From NCBI GenBank assembly GCA_036824045.1, contig DAITAZ010000037.1:1-36375 (forward strand): a stretch of 36,375 nucleotides of DNA, written 5' to 3'. Of this stretch, positions 24,223 to 32,404 are shown piece by piece. This DNA comes from DAITAZ01 sp036824045 (lineage in GTDB: Bacteria > Pseudomonadota > Gammaproteobacteria > Burkholderiales > Rhodocyclaceae). Position 1 is the first letter of the stretch. Each line of letters begins with the position of its first letter. Both the position numbers and the translations under genes were made by a program. Under the pieces are notes generated by a model. The model worked only from the letters and a program-made list of their open reading frames with translations, made no database searches and was not told the DNA's origin.

Positions 24223-24363
24223 ATGCTCGCCACCTTCTGCCCGGATCGGCCCCGCTGCCTGCGGCGGCTAATCTGGGCGGCCATGGCGGTCGCTTTCCTG
24301 CTCTGGGTCGGTCAGACCCAGAGCCCCCAGCCCGTGCCCTGCATGTGCAAGATCTACGGCTGA
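24223..24363 (+). CDS. 46-residue putative membrane microprotein
   Basis: A small frame starting 6 nt after the sodC stop. The N-terminus is basic and Cys-containing (FCPDRPRCLRRL). It is followed by one hydrophobic helix (about 17-29, IWAAMAVAFLLWV) and a short periplasmic-type tail that ends PVPCMCKIYG with a Cys-x-Cys. The layout (positive inside, one helix, CxC tail) looks like a genuine small membrane protein. The spacing suggests co-transcription with sodC. There is no clear ribosome-binding site of its own, so translation would rely on coupling. It could bind copper through the CMC motif, but that is speculation. Confidence 0.45.
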   Translation: MLATFCPDRPRCLRRLIWAAMAVAFLLWVGQTQSPQPVPCMCKIYG

Positions 24364-24510
24364 ATCCCGCTGGCTGTCTTCCGGCTGTCCTGCTGCATCG
24401 CCCCCGTTGAGCTGGACGCTTCTCGCGCCTTCCGTCGCCTACGGGAACTGGCGCTCACTTGTTCCTGAAGCCTTGGCGTGCGCCGTCCATTCAGTTTTGT
24501 AGCCGGGTTT

Positions 24511-24556
24511 TCCTATCCTCTTGTGTTTCCAGCGGGATGCAAGGAGGGTGATAGGA
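24511..24556 (+). promoter_or_regulatory. Inverted repeat in the leader of the glycoside hydrolase gene
   Basis: TCCTATC (24511-24517) pairs with GATAGGA (24550-24556). Inside this, CTC-TTG can pair with CAA-GGAG with small bulges. The hairpin hides a GGAGG at 24543-24547 that has no gene start at proper spacing. The surrounding 223-nt gap (24364-24586) is AT-richer than the neighbours and contains nothing else I can name. A cis-regulatory leader or a processing site is possible. Confidence 0.3.
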
Positions 24557-24586
24557 TCTCGATGTGCTGCAAGGCGGGTGAAAGAC

Positions 24587-27500
24587 ATGGACAGCAAATC
24601 GATAAACGTGGGGGCATGGCTGGCGCGTCTTTGCGCTCTGCTTGGTCTGTGGGCGAGCTTTTGGCCGGTGCTTGCGGCGGCCGAGCCGCTGCGCTTGCAC
24701 CCGGACAACAACCGCTACTTCCTGTTCCAGGGCAAACCCACCGTGCTGGTGACCTCCGCCGAGCATTACGGGGCGGTCATCAATCTGGACTTCGACTACT
24801 CCATCTATCTGGATACGCTGCAGGCGGCGTCGTTCAACCACACTCGTGTGTTCTCCGGCACGATTGTTGAAGGCTGGGGTTCACCCTGGAACACGCTCAG
24901 TCCGCCCGCCGAGCGCCTGCTGGTGCCCTGGGCGCGCAGTGACCAGCCGGGCTATGCCCGAGGAGGCAACAAATTCGACCTCACCCGCTGGGATGCCGCT
25001 TATTTCGAGCGGCTGAAGGATTTTGTCGCACAAGCGGGCCTGCGTGGGATTGTCGTGGAAGTGACGCTGTTCAGCGCGTACTACAACGAGTGGCTCCACA
25101 GCCCCTTGAATGTGGCAAACAACATCAACGGGATCGGGAATATGGCCGTGGGATTGGTCTACAACCTCTCAGATCCAGCGATCACTGCCGTGCAGGAGGC
25201 ATTGACCGAAAAGATCGTCACCGAGCTCAACGCCTTCGACAACGTCTATTTCGAGATCTGCAACGAGCCCTATCTGGGCGGGGTGACGCCGGCGTGGCAG
25301 CAGCGCATCGCCGCGCGCATTCGCAACACCGAGGCCCTGCTGCCCAAGCAGCACCTCATTGCCCAGAATGTCGCCAACGGTGCGGCCACCATCTCCAACC
25401 CGGATCCCCTGGTCAGCATCTTCAACTTCCACTACGCGCCCCCTGAGGCCGTGAGCTGGAACTATGGGCTGAACCGGCCCATCGGGCTGGACGAGACAGG
25501 CTTCCGGGGCGCCACCGATACGCCTTACCGCAAGGAGGCCTGGAAATTCATCATGGCCGGCGGGGGCGCCTACAACAACCTGGATTGGTCGTTCTCCGCC
25601 GCTTCCGAAAGCGGCAACGATTTCTCGTGGACCAAGACCCTGGGCGGTGGTGGTCCCAGCCTGCGCACCCAGATATCCACCCTGGCCCGCTTCATCAACA
25701 GCTTCGAGATGACCCGCATGGTCCCGGGGACCAGCTTCATCAAAGGAGGGACGCCGGCGGCGGCACACGCCTTGTCCGAAGCCGGGCGGCAGTACGCGGT
25801 GTGGCTGGACGGCGGCGCCCAGGCCAACCTGCAACTCGAACTGCCGGCAGGGGCCTACCGGGCCCAATGGATCAACACCCACACCGGCCAAGTGTTGCGG
25901 ACCGAGGATTTCTCCCACGCCGGCGGCGTGCGTGTGGTGGCTTCGCCGGCCTATTCGGAAGACATCGCCCTGAGCCTGCGGGCCTCCCAGGATGGCAACC
26001 TCTGGCCCAGCGTCAGTCTCACCAGCCCGGTGGCGGGCACGGTGTTTCCCACCGGCAGCACAGTGGCCCTCACTGCCACCGTGGCGGACCCGGATGGCCA
26101 GGTGGTCAAGGTCGAGTTCTACCAGGGCAGCACCAAGATCGGCGAAGCCACCCAAAGCCCCTGGACGCTGGAGTGGACGGCCGCCAACGGCAGTTACACC
26201 CTGCAGGCAGTGGCCACGGACAATGGTGGCGCCACCTCCAGCTCGGCGCCGGTGGCGATCACCATGGGCCGGCTCGAGACGACTTTTTACCGGGCCATCA
26301 ACCTCAATGGCCCGGCGCAGGTGATCGACGGCCACCAGTGGGAGGGCAAGACGGCCGCCAATTTCAGCTACAGCGGCTCCGCATTCGAGAATCAGTCCAT
26401 TGCCCTCAACCCCGCCACCGACCCGGCCCGGGCCCAGATGATCCGGTCCAGCATCTGGAACCGCGCCGGCAGCAACGTCACCCTCACCAACGTGCCTGCC
26501 GGCACCTACAAGGTCTATCTCTACGTGTGGGAGGACAACGTTCCGACCAGCTTCGGCATCGCCATCAACGGCCAGAGCGTGCAAACCGGGCTGGGCAGCG
26601 GCAGCGCCGGGCAATGGCAGCGGCTTGGCCCGTGGACGGTGGAGCTGGGGGCCGGGAGCCTCACCGTCACAGCCACCCCGGGCGACGTGAATTTCTCCGG
26701 CATCGAGGTGTGGCGCTCAGGTGCCGAGGCGCCCCCCGGGACGCCCAGCGCCCTGGCCGCCTCGGCCGACAGCGCCACCCAGGTGAGCCTGGCGTGGACC
26801 GACAACAGCGGCAACGAAACGGGCTTCAAGCTGGAGCGCAAGACCGGCGCGGGCGGTACCTGGGTGCAGATCGGCAGCACCGGGGCCAACGTCTCCAGCT
26901 ACCGGGACACGGGCCTCGGCGGTGCCACCACCTATCTGTATCGGGTACGGGCGACCAATGCCACCGGCGATTCCGCATACTCCAACGAGGTGAGCGTGAC
27001 TACCCCGGCGGCGGAGACTCCGCCCGCTGCCCCCAGCGGACTGGTGGCCACTGCGATTTCCCAGACCCAGGTGAGTCTGGGCTGGACGGACAACGCCCAC
27101 AACGAAACCGGCTTCAAGCTGGAATTCAAAGCCGGCGATGGCCCTTGGGCACCCCTCTTCACCGTTTCCGGCGGGGTCGACAGCTACCAGGCCACGGGTC
27201 TACTCCCGGGGACCCGCTACAGCTTCCGGGTGCGGGCCACCAACGGTGCGGGCGATTCCGCCTACAGCAACGAAGCCACGACCACGACGCCCGGGACGAC
27301 CAACAACCCGCCGAGCGCAAGCCTCACCAGCCCGGCCAGCGGCCAGCAGATCGCCCTGGGCACGACCCTCACCCTGACCGCCAGCGCCACCGACGACGGC
27401 GCCGTGACCAAGGTGGAATTCTTCGCCGCCGGCAGCAAGATCGGCGAGGACGCCAGCGCCCCCTATAGCCTTGCCTGGCTGCCACCCGCGGCGGGGCAAT

Positions 27501-29065
27501 ACACGATCTCCGCCGTTGCCACCGACGACAGGGGCCTTACCGGCACCTCGCCACCAGTCTCCCTGGTGGTCACCGCGCCGGCCACGACCACCTTCTACCG
27601 GGCAATCAACCTCAACGGCCCGGCCGCGGTGATCGACGGCAGACAATGGGAGGGCAAGACCGCCGCTGGCGTGAGTTACAGTGGCTCCGCCTTCGAGAAC
27701 CAGAGCATTGCCCTCAGCCCCGCCACCGATGCGGCCCGGGCGCAGATGATCCGCTCCAGCGTGTGGAACCGTGCCGGCAGCAATGTCACGCTGAGCAACG
27801 TGCCCGCCGGCAACTACGAGGTCTATCTCTACATCTGGGAGGACAACGCCTCCGCCACCTTCGACCTTTCCGTCAACGGCCAGGTGCTGCAGCGGGGCGT
27901 GCGTAGCGGTGGCGCCGGCCAGTGGCAAAAGCTGGGGCCCTGGCCGGTGGCGGTGAGTGGCGGAACCGTCACCGTTCGGGCATCCGCCGGGGACGCCAAT
28001 TTCTCGGGTATCGAGCTTTGGCGCAGCGGTGGCGACGTGGCGCCCACGGTTCCCTCAGCCCCCTCGGGCCTTGCCGCGGTGGCCGACAGCGCCAGCCAGG
28101 TGAGCCTCACGTGGGCGGACAACAGCGGCAATGAGACCGGTTTCAAGGTGGAGCGCAAGACCGGTGCCGGCGGCGCCTGGGCGCACATCGGCACCACGGC
28201 CGCCAACGTCGTCACGTATCGGGATTCCGGCCTGAGCGCCAGCACCCCCTATGTCTACCGGGTGCGGGCCGCCAATGCCGCCGGGGATTCCGCAGCTTCC
28301 GGCGAGGCCAGCGTCACCACGCCCGCCGTGACCAACCCGCCACCCAGCGTCGTGCTCGCCAGCCCCGGCGGCGGGCAGCAACTGGTGCTGGGCACGGCTT
28401 ACACCCTCAGCGCCACGGCCAGCGATGACGGCGCCGTGGCCAAGGTCGCTTTCCTGGCGGACGGCGTCAAGATCGGCGAGGACGCCACCGCCCCCTACAC
28501 CCTGGCGTGGACGCCCTCCGCTGCGGGCAACGTGGTGCTGACGGCAGTGGCCACCGACAATCTGGGCCTTTCCGCCACGTCGGCGGCGGTCTCCGTGAGC
28601 GTGGCGGTGCCCGGGGCCGCCACTTTCTACCGGGCGATCAACCTCAACGGCCCGGCTGTGGTGATCGACGGCCAGCAGTGGGAGGGCAGGACGGCCGCCA
28701 ACTTCAGCTACAGCGGTTCCGCCTTCGAGAACCAGTCCATCGCCCTCAGCCCCGCCACCGACGCCGTCCGGGCCCAGATGATTCGCTCCAGCGTGTGGAA
28801 TCGCGCCGGCAGCAACGTCACCCTCACCGGCGTGCCCAGCGGCACCTACGATGTCTACCTCTACAACTGGGAAGACAACGCCGCGGCCACCTTCAGCGTT
28901 GCCGTCAACGGCACCCGGGTGCAGAGCAACGTGAGCAGCGGCAGCAAAGGGCAATGGCGGCGTCTAGGCCCGTGGACCGTCGTGGTGAGCAGCGGCAGCA
29001 TCGCCGTCACCTGCACGGCGGGCGATGCCAACCTCTCCGGCATCGAGGTGTGGCGTCGTCACTAG
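24587..29065 (+). CDS. Secreted multidomain glycoside hydrolase (clan GH-A-like) with Ig, FN3 and malectin-like modules
   Basis: A 1492-residue protein with a signal peptide (about 1-31, cleavage after LAAA). The catalytic TIM barrel spans about 32-395. The general acid/base is Glu227 in VYFEICNEPYLG and the nucleophile is probably Glu303 in PIGLDETGF, the spacing expected for clan GH-A (GH5-like). The exact family is unclear. A beta-sandwich follows (about 395-470), then Ig-like 1 (473-560), malectin-like 1 (565-710), FN3-1 (715-807), FN3-2 (811-903), Ig-like 2 (906-998), malectin-like 2 (1001-1146), FN3-3 (1155-1247), Ig-like 3 (1250-1342) and malectin-like 3 (1345-1490), where the protein ends. 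The tail probably binds polysaccharide. It may act on exopolysaccharide or plant/algal glycans outside the cell. The start was chosen for the signal peptide. Its stop shares CTAG with the convergent EamA gene. Confidence 0.85.
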   Translation: MDSKSINVGAWLARLCALLGLWASFWPVLAAAEPLRLHPDNNRYFLFQGKPTVLVTSAEHYGAVINLDFDYSIYLDTLQAASFNHTRVFSGTIVEGWGSPWNTLSPPAERLLVPWARSDQPGYARGGNKFDLTRWDAAYFERLKDFVAQAGLRGIVVEVTLFSAYYNEWLHSPLNVANNINGIGNMAVGLVYNLSDPAITAVQEALTEKIVTELNAFDNVYFEICNEPYLGGVTPAWQQRIAARIRNTEALLPKQHLIAQNVANGAATISNPDPLVSIFNFHYAPPEAVSWNYGLNRPIGLDETGFRGATDTPYRKEAWKFIMAGGGAYNNLDWSFSAASESGNDFSWTKTLGGGGPSLRTQISTLARFINSFEMTRMVPGTSFIKGGTPAAAHALSEAGRQYAVWLDGGAQANLQLELPAGAYRAQWINTHTGQVLRTEDFSHAGGVRVVASPAYSEDIALSLRASQDGNLWPSVSLTSPVAGTVFPTGSTVALTATVADPDGQVVKVEFYQGSTKIGEATQSPWTLEWTAANGSYTLQAVATDNGGATSSSAPVAITMGRLETTFYRAINLNGPAQVIDGHQWEGKTAANFSYSGSAFENQSIALNPATDPARAQMIRSSIWNRAGSNVTLTNVPAGTYKVYLYVWEDNVPTSFGIAINGQSVQTGLGSGSAGQWQRLGPWTVELGAGSLTVTATPGDVNFSGIEVWRSGAEAPPGTPSALAASADSATQVSLAWTDNSGNETGFKLERKTGAGGTWVQIGSTGANVSSYRDTGLGGATTYLYRVRATNATGDSAYSNEVSVTTPAAETPPAAPSGLVATAISQTQVSLGWTDNAHNETGFKLEFKAGDGPWAPLFTVSGGVDSYQATGLLPGTRYSFRVRATNGAGDSAYSNEATTTTPGTTNNPPSASLTSPASGQQIALGTTLTLTASATDDGAVTKVEFFAAGSKIGEDASAPYSLAWLPPAAGQYTISAVATDDRGLTGTSPPVSLVVTAPATTTFYRAINLNGPAAVIDGRQWEGKTAAGVSYSGSAFENQSIALSPATDAARAQMIRSSVWNRAGSNVTLSNVPAGNYEVYLYIWEDNASATFDLSVNGQVLQRGVRSGGAGQWQKLGPWPVAVSGGTVTVRASAGDANFSGIELWRSGGDVAPTVPSAPSGLAAVADSASQVSLTWADNSGNETGFKVERKTGAGGAWAHIGTTAANVVTYRDSGLSASTPYVYRVRAANAAGDSAASGEASVTTPAVTNPPPSVVLASPGGGQQLVLGTAYTLSATASDDGAVAKVAFLADGVKIGEDATAPYTLAWTPSAAGNVVLTAVATDNLGLSATSAAVSVSVAVPGAATFYRAINLNGPAVVIDGQQWEGRTAANFSYSGSAFENQSIALSPATDAVRAQMIRSSVWNRAGSNVTLTGVPSGTYDVYLYNWEDNAAATFSVAVNGTRVQSNVSSGSKGQWRRLGPWTVVVSSGSIAVTCTAGDANLSGIEVWRRH
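26279..26716 (+). repeat. Malectin-like module, copy 1 (438 nt)
   Basis: Encodes 146 residues from TTFYRAINLNGPA to GIEVWR, with QWEGKTAANFSYSGSAFENQ and IWNRAGSNVTL as the most conserved parts. It is the same length, to the base, as copies 2 and 3. Confidence 0.9.
27587..28024 (+). repeat. Malectin-like module, copy 2 (438 nt)
   Basis: Second copy, from TTFYRAINLNGPAAVIDG to GIELWR. It lies in a block order FN3, Ig, module shared with copy 3, which suggests duplication of the whole three-domain block. Confidence 0.9.
28619..29056 (+). repeat. Malectin-like module, copy 3 (438 nt)
   Basis: Third copy, from ATFYRAINLNGPAVVIDG to GIEVWR, placed at the extreme C-terminus of the protein. Long runs of identical nucleotides with copies 1 and 2 indicate recent duplication or gene conversion. 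Confidence 0.9.
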
Positions 29066-30009
29066 TTTTTCCCCTCGCGGAACGCCCGCACGCCGGCGAT
29101 CACCCCCGCGACCAGCAGCGCGATGCCGGCCAGTTCCTGCGCGGTGGGCGGGCGCTCTTGCCAAATGAAGGCGTAGAGCAGGGCGGCGAGGGTTTCAAAC
29201 ACGATCAACTGCCCGCTCAGGGCCGTGGGCAGCAGCCGGCTGGCCCGGTTCCACAGCAGGGTGCCCAGCCACGATGCGCCGATGCCGATGGCGAACATCA
29301 GCCCGACGAAGGCCGGTGGCCGGGGTCCCAGCGGCGGCGGGAAGCCCGGCGCCAACGGCGGCCACGCCGCGAGCACCGCCACGCCCAGCAGCGCCAGGGG
29401 CAGGGTGGCCAAGCCCTGGGCGGTGGCCCAGGCGCGGCTGGGCAGGCCCGGGCGCGCCTGCAGCCAGCGGGCGTTGCGAATGGGGTACCAGGTCCAGCAG
29501 GCCACCGCGCCGGCCGCCAGGGCGACCCCGGCCACATAGCTGGCGGAGGCCGCCTGCCCCTCGCCGGCGGGCAGGCTGTGCGCCAACCCCAGGCCGGCGG
29601 CAATCAGCCCCAGGGGGGGCGCCAGCCGGGCCCAGGGCAAGGCCTGCCCGCCCGCGCCCAGGTTGGCGCAGAGGGCGATCACCAGCGGCAGGGTGCCGAT
29701 CATCAGGGTGGGCAGGGTCGCGCCCGCCCACTGCAGCGCCGTGGCCAGGCAGGCGTAATAGGCCAGGTTACCCACCGCTGCGAGCTTGGCGGCCTCCCGC
29801 CAGTCCGCAGGCGTGAGCCGTGCCAGCGCCGCCCGGTCCGGCACCGCCAGCCCCAGCGCGACGATGCCGAAGGCCAGGTAGCGCCCCACCGACAGCACCG
29901 GCCCCGGGTAGTCCGGCAACATCAGCGGTGCCACGAATACCAGCCCCCACAGCAGGCCCGCGCCCGCGGCACAGGCCACACCTTCGGCCAGCGCGCGCGG
30001 TTCAGCCAT
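29062..30009 (-). CDS. EamA/DMT-superfamily exporter
   Basis: A 315-residue inner-membrane protein with about ten transmembrane helices in two EamA repeats. It starts ACAAGAGLLWGLVFVAPLML and ends with the EamA-type SGQLIVFETLAALLYAFIWQERPPTAQELAGIALLVAGVIAG. DMT exporters move amino acids, metabolites or drugs out of the cell; the substrate cannot be predicted. The ATG at 30009 overlaps the end of the tautomerase-like gene by 8 bp, so the two are coupled. It is the last gene of the long minus-strand cluster. Its TAG stop and the TAG stop of the convergent hydrolase share CTAG. Confidence 0.88.
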   Translation of the reverse strand: MAEPRALAEGVACAAGAGLLWGLVFVAPLMLPDYPGPVLSVGRYLAFGIVALGLAVPDRAALARLTPADWREAAKLAAVGNLAYYACLATALQWAGATLPTLMIGTLPLVIALCANLGAGGQALPWARLAPPLGLIAAGLGLAHSLPAGEGQAASASYVAGVALAAGAVACWTWYPIRNARWLQARPGLPSRAWATAQGLATLPLALLGVAVLAAWPPLAPGFPPPLGPRPPAFVGLMFAIGIGASWLGTLLWNRASRLLPTALSGQLIVFETLAALLYAFIWQERPPTAQELAGIALLVAGVIAGVRAFREGKN

Positions 30010-30244
30010 CGCCAAGCCCGAACAGCCAGTTTTCCGGCGCCACATCCACCTGGTTGATGAAGACGTCGGCGGCGTCAGCCAGCCCCGCCGCCGCCAGTGC
30101 CCGGGCCAGCCCGGCCATGAAGCCGGCCTTCAGCGCCGCGCTGCGCCCCTGGTGGAGGGTGATCAGGATGAACACGATGCGGGCGAGTGCCTCGGCATGG
30201 CCCGGTGGCTGCGGGCAGGTGAAGTCGATGCGCACGATGGCCAT
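30002..30244 (-). CDS. Tautomerase-like small protein without Pro-1
   Basis: An 80-residue protein whose ending (DVFINQVDVAPENWLFGLGDG) matches the C-terminus of 4-oxalocrotonate tautomerase-family proteins, including the ENW-x-x-G signature. The beta-alpha-beta size also fits. The catalytic N-terminal proline is missing: the sequence begins Met-Ala-Ile-Val-Arg-Ile. Either it is not a classical tautomerase, or it is a binding or structural homologue. GGAGGG lies 5 nt before the start. It sits between the AraC regulator and the EamA exporter and overlaps the latter. Confidence 0.65.
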   Translation of the reverse strand: MAIVRIDFTCPQPPGHAEALARIVFILITLHQGRSAALKAGFMAGLARALAAAGLADAADVFINQVDVAPENWLFGLGDG

Positions 30245-30274
30245 GGCGGCCCTCCGGTGGTGGTTCCGGGGCCA

Positions 30275-31105
30275 TCATGCCCGGCAGCCGGGTGCCGGTC
30301 TTGTACGGATTTGCTCCTGGTAACGGGCGGGCGTCACCCCGTAGGCCTGGCGGAACCAGCGGGTCAGGTGGCTCTGGTCCGTCAGTCCGGCGGCGCTGGC
30401 CGCCTGGGCCGGGGGCATGGCCGCCGCCAGCAGGCGCTTGGCCCGGGCCAGCCGGCGGGCCTGCACATAACGGTGGGGGCTGAGGTGGTATTCGGCGGTG
30501 AAGGCCCGCACGAAGTGCGCCAGCGAAAGCTCCGCCAGCGCCGCCAGGGTGGGCAGTTGCAGGGGCTCTTCCAGGTGGGCTTCGATGTAGTCCGCCACCC
30601 GGGCAAAGCGCCGCCGTCCCACGGCGGCTCCGGCGCGGCTGGCCAGCCCCCCGTGGCGCCGGGCGGCCGTCTGCAGCAGCCCGGCCACCCGGCTCTGGAA
30701 GGCCAGTGGTTCCGCCGCCTGCCACAGGGCCGGCAAGGTGGAAAGAAAGGCGTGCGCCAGCGCGGCATCCCGCACCGTGGCGGTGGCGAAATGGCAGTCC
30801 CCGCCCACCAGCGTCCGCACCAGGGGCGGCTCCAGGTAGAGCATGTGGTAGCGCCAGCCTGCGGCCACTTCCGCCTGGCCGGTGTGGGGCTCGTCGGGGT
30901 TGAGGAACACCAGCGTGCCCGCATCCGCCACGTGTTCCGCGCCCCGGTAGCGGAAGCGCTCCACCCCTGCCTCGATCACCCCCACCGAAAAGCCTTCATG
31001 CACGTGGGCGGCGAAACTGTGGTTCACCAGCCGGGCGCTGTACAGCTCCGCTCCCGGCAATTGGGGCGGCGCGCAGAAGCGCACGTACTCACCGGGGCCG
31101 AACAC
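30275..31105 (-). CDS. AraC-family transcriptional regulator
   Basis: A 276-residue protein with a cupin-like effector-binding domain (about 10-145; HVHEGFSVGVIEAG and LVFLNPDEPHTG) and a C-terminal double helix-turn-helix (about 170-265). The latter includes LSLAHFVRAFTAEYHLSPHRYVQ and AASAAGLTDQSHLTRWFRQAYGVTPARY. Such regulators commonly activate an adjacent exporter gene in response to a small molecule. The start appears to be a GTG only 3 nt after the stop of the mini-thioredoxin gene. It probably controls the tautomerase-like and EamA genes downstream. Its tight joining to the ars-linked genes is unusual. Confidence 0.9.
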   Translation of the reverse strand: MFGPGEYVRFCAPPQLPGAELYSARLVNHSFAAHVHEGFSVGVIEAGVERFRYRGAEHVADAGTLVFLNPDEPHTGQAEVAAGWRYHMLYLEPPLVRTLVGGDCHFATATVRDAALAHAFLSTLPALWQAAEPLAFQSRVAGLLQTAARRHGGLASRAGAAVGRRRFARVADYIEAHLEEPLQLPTLAALAELSLAHFVRAFTAEYHLSPHRYVQARRLARAKRLLAAAMPPAQAASAAGLTDQSHLTRWFRQAYGVTPARYQEQIRTRPAPGCRA

Positions 31106-31108
31106 CGC

Positions 31109-31339
31109 CTACAGCCAGCTTTCCACCTGTGCGCGGCTGGGCATGCCGCCCGCGTGTACCACCTTGCCGTCCACCACCACGGCGGGGGTACTCATCACCC
31201 CGAAGCCGACGATCTTGGCCATGTCTTCCACTTTCTCCAGGCTGATCTCCACGCCCTTGGCGGCCGCCACCTGGCGGACCAGTTCGGTGGTGTCGCGGCA
31301 CTTGGCGCAGCCGGTACCCAGCACGAGCACGTTCTTCAT
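31109..31339 (-). CDS. Mini-thioredoxin (redox-active disulfide protein 2 family)
   Basis: A 76-residue thioredoxin-fold protein with active site Cys11-Ala-Lys-Cys14 (GTGCAKCRDT) and the cis-proline loop MSTPAVVVDGKVVHAGG. This small family often lies next to arsR and PF03773 permease genes. It has no signal peptide, so it acts in the cytoplasm, perhaps handling As(III)/organoarsenical thiols or reducing the permease or ArsC. It lies 9 nt after the permease gene. Confidence 0.9.
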   Translation of the reverse strand: MKNVLVLGTGCAKCRDTTELVRQVAAAKGVEISLEKVEDMAKIVGFGVMSTPAVVVDGKVVHAGGMPSRAQVESWL

Positions 31340-31348
31340 GGTCTTTCC

Positions 31349-32404
31349 TTACAGTACAAGGTTGAAAACATAGCCCACCAGCAGGATGCCGGTGGCCACC
31401 ACCCCGGCAAAGGTGGCGATCAGGGTGGGCTTGAGGGCCTTGCGCAGGATGATCATCTCCGGCGCGGAGAGTGCGATCACGCTCATCATGAAGGCCAGCA
31501 CCGTTCCCAGCGCCGCGCCCTTGCCGATCAGCGCCTCCACCACCGGGATGATGCCCGCCGCGTTGGTGTACATGGGCACGCCCAGCAGCACCGCCGCCGG
31601 CACCGCCCACCACACGTCCCGCCCCATGAAGGAGGCCATGAAATCTTCCGGGACGTAGCCGTGGATGCCTGCGCCCAGGCCGATGCCCGCCAGCACATAG
31701 GGCCACACCTTGCCCACGATGTCCTTGACGTGGGCCCAGCCGGCCTCGAAGCGCGTCTCCCAGCGCAGGGTTTCGCCCGGCGCGGTGGCGAGGCTGCCCG
31801 CCTGGATCGCCTGCACCCAGTCTTCCAGGTGGTGCTCCATCCGCAGCCGGCCGATCACCAGCCCCGCCACGATGGCCACCAGCAGCCCCAGCGCCAGGTA
31901 CAGCCCCGCCACCTTCCAGCCGAACATGCCGAAGAGCAGCGCCAGGGCCACCTCATTGACCATGGGCGCGGAGATCAGGAAGGACAGCGTCACCCCCAGC
32001 GGCACTCCCGCGGACAGAAAACCGATGAACAGCGGCACCGCCGAGCAGGAGCAAAACGGTGTGACGATGCCCAGGCTGGCCGCCAGCACATTGCCCAGCC
32101 CCAGCCGATGGCCGGAGAGCAGTGCCCGGGTGCGTTCCGGCGAGAAGAAGGTCTGCACCACGCCCATCACGAACACGATGCCGGTGAGCAGCAGCAACAC
32201 CTTGGGTGTGTCGTAGAAGAAGAAGTGCACGGCCTCGCCCAGGGCCGTGGCGCGGGTGAGGCCCAGAAGCCCGATCACCGCATCGGCAAACGCTGTCAGG
32301 TGGTTGTAGGCGGCCAGCCACAGTGCCGTCGCCACCCCAAGGGTGAGCAGCCAGCGGCCGAGGCTGGTCGGGGCGGCGGGTTGGGGAATGGGTACGGTGC
32401 TCAT
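31349..32404 (-). CDS. ArsP/YraQ-type permease (PF03773)
   Basis: A 351-residue inner-membrane protein with about eight to ten helices. It carries the family motif TPFCSCSAVPLFIGFLSAGVP and later MYTNAAGIIPVVEALIGKGA and LSAPEMIILRKALK. The CSCS cysteines suit soft-metal or thiol-bound substrates. Members include ArsP, which exports trivalent methyl- and aromatic arsenicals; others have unknown substrates. Its ATG overlaps the stop of the cytochrome b5-like gene (ATGA). Position in an ars cluster supports arsenical efflux, but substrate is inference. I give no symbol because ArsP cannot be told from YraQ by eye. Confidence 0.88.
   Translation of the reverse strand: MSTVPIPQPAAPTSLGRWLLTLGVATALWLAAYNHLTAFADAVIGLLGLTRATALGEAVHFFFYDTPKVLLLLTGIVFVMGVVQTFFSPERTRALLSGHRLGLGNVLAASLGIVTPFCSCSAVPLFIGFLSAGVPLGVTLSFLISAPMVNEVALALLFGMFGWKVAGLYLALGLLVAIVAGLVIGRLRMEHHLEDWVQAIQAGSLATAPGETLRWETRFEAGWAHVKDIVGKVWPYVLAGIGLGAGIHGYVPEDFMASFMGRDVWWAVPAAVLLGVPMYTNAAGIIPVVEALIGKGAALGTVLAFMMSVIALSAPEMIILRKALKPTLIATFAGVVATGILLVGYVFNLVL

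Noticed and set aside
24562..24870. Short frame starting at an ATG 15 nt after the GGAGG in the hydrolase leader
   Set aside because: It overlaps the signal peptide and catalytic domain in another frame and has no recognisable features.
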